A DNA stretch of 44,998 nucleotides from Microscillaceae bacterium (GTDB lineage: Bacteria > Bacteroidota > Bacteroidia > Cytophagales > Microscillaceae): the NCBI GenBank assembly GCA_025054775.1, contig JANWZA010000038.1:1-44998 (forward strand), in the 5' to 3' direction. The position numbers were made by a program, and so were the translations under genes. This document shows, piece after piece, positions 34,180 through 42,509 of this stretch. Each line of letters begins with the position of its first letter. Within the stretch, counting starts at the first letter, position 1. The notes under the pieces were generated by a model that saw only the letters and a program-made list of their open reading frames with translations, ran no database searches and had not been told where the DNA came from.

Positions 34180-34674
34180 ATGGATTTAATTAAACCTGAA
34201 TTTGGACTTATTTTTTGGCAAACCGTTACCTTTTTAGTGGTAGTGTTTGTCCTTTCACGCGTAGCCTGGAAACCAATTATTAATGGTTTGAAAGAGCGTG
34301 AAAAAAGCATAGCAGAAGCCTTAGAAAAGGCCGAACAAGCCCGTAAAGAAGTTGCTTTGAGCCAAGCTAATAACGAAAAGCTATTAGAAGAGGCTCGCAT
34401 AGAACGTGATAAGATTATAAGATTAGCTCAGAAAGCCGCTGATGATTTTCGCAATGAAGCTTGTAATAAAGCCTCTGCCGAAGCTGCTAAAATTATTGAA
34501 GAAGCTAAAAAAGCCATAGAAACAGAAAAGCAACAAGCTTTAGCACAAATTAAAACTCAGATTGCTACACTCTCTATTGAAATTGCCGAAAAACTTTTGA
34601 AACAACAACTAGAAAATCCCGAGAAGCAAAAGCAATTAGTAGAGAACCTCATCAAAAACTTAGAACTTAATTAA
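34180..34674 (+). CDS. atpF: ATP synthase F0 subunit b
   Basis: The 164-residue subunit b forms the peripheral stalk. It has one N-terminal membrane helix (LIFWQTVTFLVVVFVLSRVAW) and then a long charged alanine/glutamate-rich helix that dimerises and reaches up to delta. I chose the ATG at 34180 because MDLIKPEFGLIFWQ is the normal start in this phylum. The longer frame from 34084 would begin inside the hairpin and add an unusual cysteine-containing stretch. It ends 17 bases before atpH. Its length is normal. Confidence 0.94.
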   Translation: MDLIKPEFGLIFWQTVTFLVVVFVLSRVAWKPIINGLKEREKSIAEALEKAEQARKEVALSQANNEKLLEEARIERDKIIRLAQKAADDFRNEACNKASAEAAKIIEEAKKAIETEKQQALAQIKTQIATLSIEIAEKLLKQQLENPEKQKQLVENLIKNLELN

Positions 34675-34691
34675 TGAGCTAACCAAAAACT

Positions 34692-35231
34692 ATGACCGAA
34701 CAAGCCGTTTCACGCAGGTATGCCAAATCCTTGATGAGTGCCGCCATAGCAAGTAACAAAGTAGAAGAGGTATATAGAGATATGAATACCATTCTACAAA
34801 CATTACGGCAGAGTCCACAACTAAAGGCTGTCCTGAAAAATCCTGTTATTAGAGGTACTAAAAAATTAAATATCCTCAGAGGAATTTTCAAGCCTCACGT
34901 AGACCCACTTACTATGTCTGAATTAGAACTCCTAGCAAAGAAAAGCCGTGAGGAACTCCTCTATAATGTCTGTGAAAATTTTAATGCCTTATACTTTGAG
35001 CAAAAGAATATAGTTTTTGGAGAGGTTATATCCGCAATTGCCCTAGATAGAAAAATCCTGGAAACCTTAGAAGCAAAGTTTTCAGCAAAACTTAATAAAA
35101 AGGTGATATTCCAAACTAAAGTAGACTCCAGCATTATCGGAGGACTAATAATCAATATTGAAGGCAAACAAATAGATAGTTCTATTAAAAGTCAATTACA
35201 AAAACTAAAACTGCAATTTATTCAAAAGTAA
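34692..35231 (+). CDS. atpH: ATP synthase F1 subunit delta
   Basis: Subunit delta joins the peripheral stalk to the top of the alpha-beta hexamer. The 179-residue protein has the helical N-terminal domain starting AVSRRYAKSLMSAA and the conserved C-terminal part FQTKVDSSIIGGLIINIEGKQIDSSI. It sits 17 bases after atpF and 16 before atpA, in the usual order and in the same transcript. Its length is normal. Confidence 0.94.
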   Translation: MTEQAVSRRYAKSLMSAAIASNKVEEVYRDMNTILQTLRQSPQLKAVLKNPVIRGTKKLNILRGIFKPHVDPLTMSELELLAKKSREELLYNVCENFNALYFEQKNIVFGEVISAIALDRKILETLEAKFSAKLNKKVIFQTKVDSSIIGGLIINIEGKQIDSSIKSQLQKLKLQFIQK

Positions 35232-35247
35232 GTAATTTTATTAAACT

Positions 35248-36831
35248 ATGGTAAAAATACGACCTGACGAAATTTCCGCAATCCTACGAGAGCAACTCTC
35301 TAACTTCAAAACCGAAGCTGAACTAGAAGAAGTTGGTACAGTATTACAAGTAGGCGATGGTGTAGCACGTATCTATGGGTTAGGAAAAGCCCAAGCGGGA
35401 GAGTTGGTAGAGTTTAGCTCTGGTACAAAAGGCTTAGTTTTCAATTTAGAAGAGGATAACGTAGGAGTAGTTATTTTCGGAGAATCAAGTAGCGTAAAAG
35501 AAGGAGATAATGTAAAGCGAACTTCGCAAATTGCATATATAAAAGTAGGGGAAGGCATGTTAGGGCGGGTAGTAGATACCTTGGGCAATCCTATTGATCG
35601 TGATGAGCCCATCCCAGGTAAACTTTACGAAATGCCCCTAGAACGAAAAGCTCCTGGGGTGATTTATCGCCAACCCGTAAACGAACCTCTGCAAACAGGT
35701 ATCAAAGCCATTGACGCTATGATCCCTATAGGTAGAGGACAACGCGAATTGATAATCGGAGACCGTCAAACAGGTAAAACTACGGTCGCTCTTGATACTA
35801 TCATTAATCAAAAAGAATTTTATGAAAAAGGAGAACCTGTGTACTGCGTATATGTAGCGGTAGGACAAAAGAACTCCACCATTGCCCAAGTGTATGATAC
35901 CTTAAAAAAAGCAGGTGCTATGGCATATACAATTATTGTAGCTGCTCCTGCCTCCTCACCCGCCCCTATGCAGTTCTTCGCTCCTTTTGCAGGAGCTGCT
36001 ATCGGTGAATACTTTAGGGATACAGGGCGCCCTGCTTTGGTAGTTTATGATGACCTTTCTAAACAAGCAGTTGCCTATCGAGAGGTTTCGCTCCTATTAC
36101 GCAGACCTCCAGGACGTGAGGCTTACCCTGGAGATATATTCTACTTGCACAGCCGTTTGTTAGAACGTGCCGCCAAAATCAACTCTTCTGACGAAGTAGC
36201 GCGAGCTATGAATGATATTCCCGAGTCCATTCGGCACTTGGTAAAGGGAGGCGGTTCTCTTACAGCTCTACCTATCATTGAAACACAAGCAGGTGATGTT
36301 TCAGCATATATTCCTACTAACGTAATCTCTATTACTGACGGACAAATTTTCTTAGAAACTAATCTCTATAACGCAGGTATTCGCCCTGCTATCAATGTAG
36401 GTATTTCAGTTTCACGTGTAGGCGGTGCAGCACAAATCAAATCCATGAAAAAAGTAGCAGGTACACTCAAACTTGACCAGGCTCAGTTCCGCGAGTTGGA
36501 AGCCTTCGCTAAATTCGGTTCTGACCTCGATGCCGCTACTAAACTTACTATTGAGCGAGGCAGACGAAACCAAGAAGTCTTAAAACAAAATAAATACTCC
36601 CCACTTGCCGTAGAGCAACAAGTAGCTATCTTGTATGTTTCTACTAGTGGATTGTTAGATGATGTTCCTTTGGCACGTGTGAAAGAGTTCGAACACGAGT
36701 TCCTGAAAACAGTGGCTATTGAAGCCCCAGACACCCTAAAATCTATTAAAGCAGGCAAAATAGATGATGCTGAAAAGCAAGCCCTTGAAGCAGTGGCTAA
36801 AAGCTTGAAACCTAAATACGTAAAAAAATAA
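35248..36831 (+). CDS. atpA: ATP synthase F1 subunit alpha
   Basis: The 527-residue alpha subunit forms half of the catalytic hexamer and carries the non-catalytic nucleotide sites. The P-loop is [15 protein letters not shown] near residue 170. [36 protein letters not shown]-type segments are intact, including the arginine finger region [12 protein letters not shown]. The start [17 protein letters not shown] is normal. The beta and epsilon genes are not in this window, which agrees with their separate locus in most Bacteroidota. A perfect hairpin separates atpA from atpG. Confidence 0.97.
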   Translation: MVKIRPDEISAILREQLSNFKTEAELEEVGTVLQVGDGVARIYGLGKAQAGELVEFSSGTKGLVFNLEEDNVGVVIFGESSSVKEGDNVKRTSQIAYIKVGEGMLGRVVDTLGNPIDRDEPIPGKLYEMPLERKAPGVIYRQPVNEPLQTGIKAIDAMIPIGRGQRELIIGDRQTGKTTVALDTIINQKEFYEKGEPVYCVYVAVGQKNSTIAQVYDTLKKAGAMAYTIIVAAPASSPAPMQFFAPFAGAAIGEYFRDTGRPALVVYDDLSKQAVAYREVSLLLRRPPGREAYPGDIFYLHSRLLERAAKINSSDEVARAMNDIPESIRHLVKGGGSLTALPIIETQAGDVSAYIPTNVISITDGQIFLETNLYNAGIRPAINVGISVSRVGGAAQIKSMKKVAGTLKLDQAQFRELEAFAKFGSDLDAATKLTIERGRRNQEVLKQNKYSPLAVEQQVAILYVSTSGLLDDVPLARVKEFEHEFLKTVAIEAPDTLKSIKAGKIDDAEKQALEAVAKSLKPKYVKK

Positions 36832-36857
36832 TTTGTATTAGTTTACTTATTTGCAAT

Positions 36858-36892
36858 CTACCTTTGTAATTTTTACTACAAAGGTAGTTTCT
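36858..36892 (+). terminator. intercistronic hairpin between atpA and atpG
   Basis: CTACCTTTGTA (36858-36868) pairs perfectly with TACAAAGGTAG (36877-36887) around eight bases and is followed by TTTCTTT. It looks like a terminator or attenuator inside the atp cluster. The left arm also contains TACCTTTG, an exact -7 box that could start transcription about 40 bases before atpG, so the element may have either role. Confidence 0.7.
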
Positions 36893-36913
36893 TTAACCTA
36901 ATCTAATAATGTT

Positions 36914-37804
36914 ATGCCAAGTTTGAAGGAAGTACGCAACCGCATAAAGTCGGTAGAATCTACACAACAAATAACCAAAGCCATGAAAATGGTATCGGCT
37001 GCAAAATTACGCAAAGCCCAGGAAAATATTTTACACATGCGTCCTTACAGCCAAATGTTGACCAAAATTATTGCAAATCTATCAGCAAATATAAGTCAAG
37101 AGGATTTACAAAGTCCTTATACTCAAGTGCGTAGCCCTGAAAATGTACTCATCATTATCATCACCTCTGATAGAGGATTATGTGGAGCATTCAATTCTAA
37201 TATTGTAAAAGCTTCTATTGCCTTAGCACAAGAGAAGTATGCAAGCCAATGGGCAAACCAGAAAGTTAGCTTTCTGTGCGTAGGTAAAAAAGGATATGAA
37301 GCCATGGCACGCAGGCAATATAAAGTAAATAAAGAATTTCTAAACTTATTCACTAAACTTAATTTTGATGCCGTACGTAAAGCTGCTGAATATATTTTAG
37401 ACTCTTATGCACAAAAAATTTACGATAGAGTGGAGATAGTTTACAATGAATTTAAGAATGTAGCTACACAAATTATACGACAAAAACAATTCCTGCCTAT
37501 CGTGGCCGAACAGGATAACCTAACCAAAACTAAAATACAGTATGATTATATTCTTGAACCTTCTAGAGAAGAAATTATACAAGAACTTATACCCAAAGCT
37601 CTAAAAATAGAATTCTATAAGGCATTGTTAGACTCTAACGCCGCAGAACACGGGGCAAGAATGACCGCCATGGATAAGGCTACTGAAAATGCAGGTGAAT
37701 TATTGAAAATTCTTAGGTTAGTATACAACCGTACTCGACAAGATGCAATTACTAAAGAAATCCTAGAAATTGTAGGTGGTGCTGAAGCTTTGAAACATAC
37801 TTAA
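36914..37804 (+). CDS. atpG: ATP synthase F1 subunit gamma
   Basis: Gamma is the central rotating shaft of F1. The 296-residue protein begins with the typical helix MPSLKEVRNRIKSVESTQQITKAM and MVSAAKLRKAQ. It has the middle segment IIITSDRGLCGAFNSNIVK and the C-terminal helix AEHGARMTAMDKATENAGELL. All conserved blocks are present and its length is normal. It is the last gene of the cluster, and a 15-pair terminator follows 17 bases after the stop. Confidence 0.96.
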   Translation: MPSLKEVRNRIKSVESTQQITKAMKMVSAAKLRKAQENILHMRPYSQMLTKIIANLSANISQEDLQSPYTQVRSPENVLIIIITSDRGLCGAFNSNIVKASIALAQEKYASQWANQKVSFLCVGKKGYEAMARRQYKVNKEFLNLFTKLNFDAVRKAAEYILDSYAQKIYDRVEIVYNEFKNVATQIIRQKQFLPIVAEQDNLTKTKIQYDYILEPSREEIIQELIPKALKIEFYKALLDSNAAEHGARMTAMDKATENAGELLKILRLVYNRTRQDAITKEILEIVGGAEALKHT

Positions 37805-37821
37805 AAGAAATACCTTGTCTA

Positions 37822-37880
37822 AAAAACACTTACAAAGATGCACTACCTCATTTGTAAGTGTTTTTGTTTTTTCTTTTTTT
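37822..37880 (+). terminator. strong terminator closing the atp cluster
   Basis: AAAAACACTTACAAA (37822-37836) pairs perfectly over 15 bases with TTTGTAAGTGTTTTT (37851-37865), followed by GTTTTTTCTTTTTTT. The next gene starts only 11 bases after the T-run, so its own promoter must overlap this hairpin unless it is read through. Confidence 0.92.
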
Positions 37881-37890
37881 ATACAAAACT

Positions 37891-39336
37891 ATGCGACTCA
37901 CTTTCTGGGGTGCAGCTCGTCAAGTTACGGGCAGCATGTACCTGTTGCAAACTGAGGATGAGCTGAACATTTTGATAGACTGCGGGTTAGACCTGCAGAA
38001 AACTCAAGAAAATAGCCATATCATACAACAAGGCTATCATTCTATCTTCCCTTTTGAAGCTTCACAAATTCATGCCGTACTCCTTACCCATGCTCATATT
38101 GACCACTCAGGCTACATTCCTAACCTTATTCGTGAAGGCTTTGAAGGCACTATTTTTTGCACTAAACCTACTCGCGAACTTACTAAAATCCTTCTAGAAG
38201 ACTCTGCCTCGATTAATCAACCTAAACTAAAAAAACTGCTAAATATTCGTAACCACAAACGTAAAACTGCCAAAGAAATTGAAATTTTAGAAAAGTATCG
38301 AGATTTGTACAGCTTTGCACACGTAGAGCAATCTATGCCTCTGTTTAGAACAATTGACTTTAAGCAAAGAATACAACTTACTAAAAATTTCTCATTTTAT
38401 TTTAATCCTACAGGGCATCTCTTAGGCGCAGCGAATATCATTATTGAGGTAAAAGAGAACGGCAAAAAGAAAAAAATTTGCTTCTCAGGGGATATTGGAC
38501 GAAAAAATTACCCACTCTTGCAAGACCCCGAGCCCGTAGAGCAGGTAGATTATTTGATATGCGAATCAACCTACGGCAACCGCAAACACAAAAACAAAGA
38601 AAATGTCGAAGAAATGCTTCTAAATATCATACAAACCACTTGTGTAGATAAACCAGGAAGACTTATTATTCCTTCGTTTAGTATTGGCAGAACGCAAAGT
38701 CTACTCTATGTAATGAATAAATTATGTAAGCAAAATGCCTTCCCACCTGTAAAAGTTTTTTCTGATAGTCCTCTTGCTTTGCAAAGCACTCGCATTTATG
38801 AAAAATATCTCTCCTACATGAACGAAGAGGCAAAACAATTTTATTATGAACATCAAAACCTATTTGATTTTAAGTATTTGATGTATGTAGAAGACCTAAA
38901 GCACAGTCAAATGATTGCTAATTACCATGAACCATGTGTAATTATCTCCTCTTCAGGTATGCTACAAGGTGGAAGAATAGAACATCACATAAAACAAAAT
39001 TTACAAAATATATATGCCACCATCCTTATGGTTGGGTTTGCCGCAGAAGGTACCCTAGGCTATGACCTGCTCCATAATAATGGGCAACTCCATATCAAAA
39101 ATACACAAAAAACCATTCCTATACTGGCACGCATCGAAAGTATTGATGTTTTTAGTGGGCACGGAGACATGGAAGACCTGCTAAATTTCGTAAAGTATCA
39201 AGATTCAGAAAGATTACAAAAAATTTTTTTAGTACACGGCGAACTGCAATCAATGTATGATTTTAAGGAAACTCTACGACAACAGGGCTACCCACAAGTA
39301 GAAATTCCAAGCAAAGGACAAAGTTTTGAACTTTGA
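37891..39336 (+). CDS. metallo-beta-lactamase/beta-CASP nuclease (CPSF73-like)
   Basis: The 481-residue cytoplasmic protein combines a metallo-beta-lactamase core with a beta-CASP domain and C-terminal RMMBL motif, as in CPSF73- and Ysh1-like RNA nucleases. Visible motifs are the zinc site THAHIDHSGY near residue 67, FSGDIGRKNYP, IPSFSIGRTQSLLY near 262, ISSSGMLQGGR near 354, FSGHGDMEDL near 423 and VHGE near 448. All metal ligands appear intact, so RNA cleavage is likely but the targets are unknown. I chose the ATG at 37891 (MRLTFWGAARQVTGSM). The frame stays open 11 codons upstream into the atp terminator, which is unlikely to be translated. A transposase remnant begins two bases after its stop. 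Confidence 0.9.
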   Translation: MRLTFWGAARQVTGSMYLLQTEDELNILIDCGLDLQKTQENSHIIQQGYHSIFPFEASQIHAVLLTHAHIDHSGYIPNLIREGFEGTIFCTKPTRELTKILLEDSASINQPKLKKLLNIRNHKRKTAKEIEILEKYRDLYSFAHVEQSMPLFRTIDFKQRIQLTKNFSFYFNPTGHLLGAANIIIEVKENGKKKKICFSGDIGRKNYPLLQDPEPVEQVDYLICESTYGNRKHKNKENVEEMLLNIIQTTCVDKPGRLIIPSFSIGRTQSLLYVMNKLCKQNAFPPVKVFSDSPLALQSTRIYEKYLSYMNEEAKQFYYEHQNLFDFKYLMYVEDLKHSQMIANYHEPCVIISSSGMLQGGRIEHHIKQNLQNIYATILMVGFAAEGTLGYDLLHNNGQLHIKNTQKTIPILARIESIDVFSGHGDMEDLLNFVKYQDSERLQKIFLVHGELQSMYDFKETLRQQGYPQVEIPSKGQSFEL

Positions 39337-39337
39337 A

Positions 39338-39650
39338 TTATATATACACAACATGAATTATGCATCCAAATCTTGGATAAGTAAAATATTTTTTACATAA
39401 AGTTTCAGGTTGATACTCCTGCACACAGGTTTTCTTGTCCGAGAACCTATAGGCAATAAGTCCTGCCTACAAATTTACTATAGAGTTTCTAAGACTTCTA
39501 TGTCTCGTGTGAGCAATTTGACACCGATTTTTAAGTTTATCTATCACTGCTTCCATAACCCCTCTTTTGTAGAGGGAATATTTCTCTTTTTCACTCAATT
39601 TTTCAGGTTTCATATTATAGCTTTGTTAAGTAATCTTTGATTATTATCAG
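39338..39650 (-). pseudogene. degraded C-terminal end of an IS982-family transposase
   Basis: Read on the minus strand from about 39650, the frame gives YNMKPEKLSEKEKYSLYKRG, then VMEAVIDKLKNRCQIAHTRH, RSLRNSIVNL, a TAG stop, AGLIAYRFSDKK and a further stop at 39338. IS982-family transposases end with a closely similar block (a K/R-rich KRG, then DxLKNxCQIEHTRHRS, then NxLVNLxAGLIAY). The TAG most simply replaces a tryptophan codon. Upstream of YNMKP the frame is broken (KIT then stop), and no N-terminal catalytic part is recognisable. The approximate upper limit is where the similarity fades. The element is dead, and I could not define its ends. Confidence 0.75.
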
Positions 39651-39693
39651 CTTAGTTGCCTGTCAAAAATCGTATACTAGTTCATCCTACTGA

Positions 39694-40113
39694 TTACAAA
39701 TTAGATATAACTTGAACTCCATAGTTTGTATCTATATAGAGATTTTTGTTTTCTAATTTCAAAAAGCAACAAGAGAATGCGTTGGTTACACAGCCAAAGA
39801 TTTGCTTTTTATTTGCCTTGACGCTCGTTAAAAATTTGTGCCGCATACATCTCTACCGCGCATTAGGCTAATCCACGTTCTATTTCGGCATTTTTCGCTT
39901 CTACTAGGCAAAATACAGGGGTCGTTATTTCTAAAACATGGGCTTCTAACGAAAGAAGAAAATTGCAATAGCTGTGACCCTTGTGCCTCATCTACCCTGA
40001 ACTCAAAGCCCGAAAAATACGTGATTTTTTCACTATTTTTCCTCAGCAACTCTTTGAGTATTGGTATAATAAGTTGCTAATTGACTCAAAATTTTGAACT
40101 TATTGTATGCCAT
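39694..40113 (-). pseudogene. frameshifted pseudogene of a restriction-endonuclease-like (VEAKN) family protein
   Basis: Pieces of one protein can be followed on the minus strand in changing frames. MAYNKFKILSQLATYY starts at 40113. LIIPILKELLRKNSEKITYF and SGFEFRVDEAQG follow. After a frameshift come GHSYCNFLLSLEAHVLEITT and PVFCLVEAKNAEIERGLA, a TAA, and CAVEMYAAQIFNERQGK. After another shift come IFGCVTNAF and FLKLENKNLYIDTNYGVQVI. I know this order (MAYN start, VEAKN, QC..EM.AA..FNE, IYG.VT, FLKLE, IDT) from an uncharacterised family found in Bacteroidota and cyanobacteria, which looks like a PD-(D/E)XK nuclease fold. At about 420 bases against 600 or more expected, part of the N-terminal half is deleted. 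It cannot make a product. Confidence 0.65.
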
Positions 40114-40443
40114 AGTTTGATATTTTAGAAAATAAGGATTTATTAACTTGCATCAAAATAGCTATTTCTTGGACGTTCCTTTTGCCTTTTTTGCTCTCGC
40201 TCAAAGGGAAAAACGCAACAAGTAGAATTTGATTTACTAAAACATAATAAAGATTTACCTACAAAAGTAACACATTTCCAAATCATTTGCCAAGAACTTG
40301 GTTTGGTATTTGAGAAATAAAATAAAAAAGTTATATTTGCATTTCTACAAAAAATCAAGCCAAAAACTTCGTTTTATAGCAGATAAGTGATTGTTTTTGA
40401 GAAATAAAACATTTATCTCTGCATTCTATCTTTTGATAATTTT
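40114..40443. other. non-coding remainder of the decaying region before the OmpA-family gene
   Basis: No intact gene is supported here. A plus-strand open stretch at 40174-40320 reads SKGKTQQVEFDLLKHNK and LPTKVTHFQIICQELGLVFE before its stop. It has protein-like composition and could be the tail of another lost gene, but I cannot name a family. The last 80 bases should hold the promoter of the gene at 40444. TATCTTTTG at 40427-40435 is close to a -7 box but sits only nine bases before the ATG. Confidence 0.35.
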
Positions 40444-42501
40444 ATGCAAAAGCTAATCTATTTAACATTATTTTTTACATCATTTGCCTACATTCAGATA
40501 TATGCCCAAGAGATAAAAGTACAATGGGCATCCAAAGTATTAGGCTTCTCTTCCCAATACATCACCCCTGATGGGGATACACTCAACCCACAATATAAAG
40601 CCATACAAGTTTTAGGCAAACCTAACAAGCTTCCTGCTGCTGGCGACAGCCCTTGTGCTTGGCGACCCGCCCAAGATGACAGCCCTACTGAAGAATGGAT
40701 AAAGGTAGGTTTTGACGAGCCTATGAAAATCATGCAAGTAGCTATTGCTGAAAATTTCAATCCAGGAGCAGTCTCCGCAGTCTATGTTTATGACCGCAGC
40801 GATAGAGAGGAACTGATTTACAGAAATACAAATGTTATTCCTATTGGGCAAAAAAGCCGAATCTTTTCAGTATTCAAAAAAACAGATTATGAGGTGGCAG
40901 CCGTGAAAATTATGCTTGCCACCAACCGAATTAGCGGCTCTAACCAAATAGATGCTATTGCTATCTCTAATGGACTAGAACCCATAGAAGCAAAAATTAA
41001 CCTAGCTGACAAAGGCAAACTAAACATTAAAGCTAAACCCGAAAATTTAGGTAGAAATATCAATTCAGAATATGTAGAAGTAGCTCCTGTAATTGCTCCC
41101 GATGGAAAGACTATTTACTTTACACGCGAACACCCCGAAAACATGGGAGAAATTGACCCACGTACAGGTAATAAAAAACAAGATGTTTGGTATGCTGAAC
41201 TCCTTCCCGATGGTAGCTTTGATGTAGCAAAAAATATTGGCAAACCTATTAACACTCCTGAACATAATGCAGTCTTTTCTATTACCGCCGATGGAACAAA
41301 AATGCTCTTAAACAACATCTATACAGACGAAGGACTAAAAAAAGGACTTTCCATTTCCACACGCCGTTCTGATGGCTCTTGGAGCAAGCCTGAACCACTT
41401 AATATTAAAGATTACTATAATTCTAATGATAACTCCGAAGTTTGCCTCTCACCTGACGGCAAAGTACTAATTATGGCAGTAGAACGCCTTGACGGTCAAG
41501 GTGGTAAAGATCTGTACGTTTCCTTCAATGAAGGGGGCTATAATTATTCACGTCCTAAATCCTTGGGGAAAGTAGTGAATACTGCCGCTAACGAAGTTTC
41601 ACCCTTTCTAGCTGCCGACGGCGTTACCCTTTACTTTGCTACTAGCGGTTTGAGTGGCTATGGAGAAACTGATATTTTTGTTACTCGCAGGTTAGATGAT
41701 ACCTGGCAAAATTGGTCTGAACCTGAAAATTTAGGTCCTGAAATCAATACTCCACGCGGAGATGGCTATTTTAGCATACCTGCCTCTGGCGATTTCGCTT
41801 ACTTTACAAGTTTCGCTAATTCCATAGGGAGTTATGATATTTTTAGAGTACCTCTTTCTGATAAAACCAAGCCTAAACCTGTGGTATTGCTCAGAGGAAA
41901 AGTTTTGAACGACAAAGACAAACTACCCATAGAAGCGAATTTAAGTTTTGAGATTGATATTGAAAATAAAAGTATAGGAACTACCCAATCTGATAAAGCA
42001 GGAGGTAATTACAAAATCGTACTTCAACCCGAGAAAAAATATATTATTACCGTTGAAGCTAAAGGCTTTTTGCCCGTAGTAGAAGATTTAGATTGTACTG
42101 ACATAAAAGAGTATAAAGAAATTGTAAAAGATTTTACACTCGTTCCAATTGAAAAAGGGCAAACTGTCCGCCTCAATCATGTATTTTTTGCTACAAGTAC
42201 TGCTAACTTATTAGCAAGTTCTAAACCTGAATTGGATAAAATGGTAAAAACCATGCGCGAAAACCCAAATATGGTCATTCGTTTAGAAGGGCATACAAAC
42301 ATCTTTGGTAAACGAAAAGACCAATACAAGTTAGGGTTGGAACGAGTAAAAGCTGTTCGTAATTATTTTATTGATAGCGGTATAGAACCTCAACGTATCA
42401 AAATAGAGTCTTACGGAGCAGATAGACCACTTACGCTTGATAAAAACCCTCAAGAACAAATGAAAAACCAACGAGTAGAAATCAAAATATTGAAGAACTA
42501 G
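40444..42501 (+). CDS. OmpA-family envelope protein with PD40 repeats
   Basis: The 685-residue protein has a signal peptide ending in IYAQ. About 165 residues then resemble a discoidin/galactose-binding beta-sandwich (EEWIKVGFDEPMKIMQVAIA). PD40/WD40-like blades at about 205-475 follow (APVIAPDGKTIYFTREHPE, SPFLAADGVTLYFATSGL, GYFSIPASGDFAYFTS). A carboxypeptidase-regulatory-like unit at about 485-570 precedes a C-terminal OmpA domain (RLNHVFFATSTANLL, RLEGHTN, GLERVKAVRNYFI, ESYGADRP, NQRVEIKI) that binds peptidoglycan. PorE/SprE-type T9SS accessory proteins share the PD40, regulatory and OmpA order but begin with TPRs, so this is a relative with a different front domain. A structural or surface-anchoring role is likely. 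The MaoC-like gene follows after eight bases. Confidence 0.87.
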   Translation: MQKLIYLTLFFTSFAYIQIYAQEIKVQWASKVLGFSSQYITPDGDTLNPQYKAIQVLGKPNKLPAAGDSPCAWRPAQDDSPTEEWIKVGFDEPMKIMQVAIAENFNPGAVSAVYVYDRSDREELIYRNTNVIPIGQKSRIFSVFKKTDYEVAAVKIMLATNRISGSNQIDAIAISNGLEPIEAKINLADKGKLNIKAKPENLGRNINSEYVEVAPVIAPDGKTIYFTREHPENMGEIDPRTGNKKQDVWYAELLPDGSFDVAKNIGKPINTPEHNAVFSITADGTKMLLNNIYTDEGLKKGLSISTRRSDGSWSKPEPLNIKDYYNSNDNSEVCLSPDGKVLIMAVERLDGQGGKDLYVSFNEGGYNYSRPKSLGKVVNTAANEVSPFLAADGVTLYFATSGLSGYGETDIFVTRRLDDTWQNWSEPENLGPEINTPRGDGYFSIPASGDFAYFTSFANSIGSYDIFRVPLSDKTKPKPVVLLRGKVLNDKDKLPIEANLSFEIDIENKSIGTTQSDKAGGNYKIVLQPEKKYIITVEAKGFLPVVEDLDCTDIKEYKEIVKDFTLVPIEKGQTVRLNHVFFATSTANLLASSKPELDKMVKTMRENPNMVIRLEGHTNIFGKRKDQYKLGLERVKAVRNYFIDSGIEPQRIKIESYGADRPLTLDKNPQEQMKNQRVEIKILKN

Positions 42502-42509
42502 TTAGCTAT

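Noticed and set aside
39410-39640. Plus-strand open frame of 76 codons after the nuclease gene.
   Set aside because: It is the antisense of the IS982-type transposase remnant, whose reading on the minus strand gives clear family similarity.
40143-40358. Minus-strand open frame of 71 codons in the decay region.
   Set aside because: No family resemblance, and the plus-strand reading of the same stretch looks more protein-like. Neither is convincing as a live gene.
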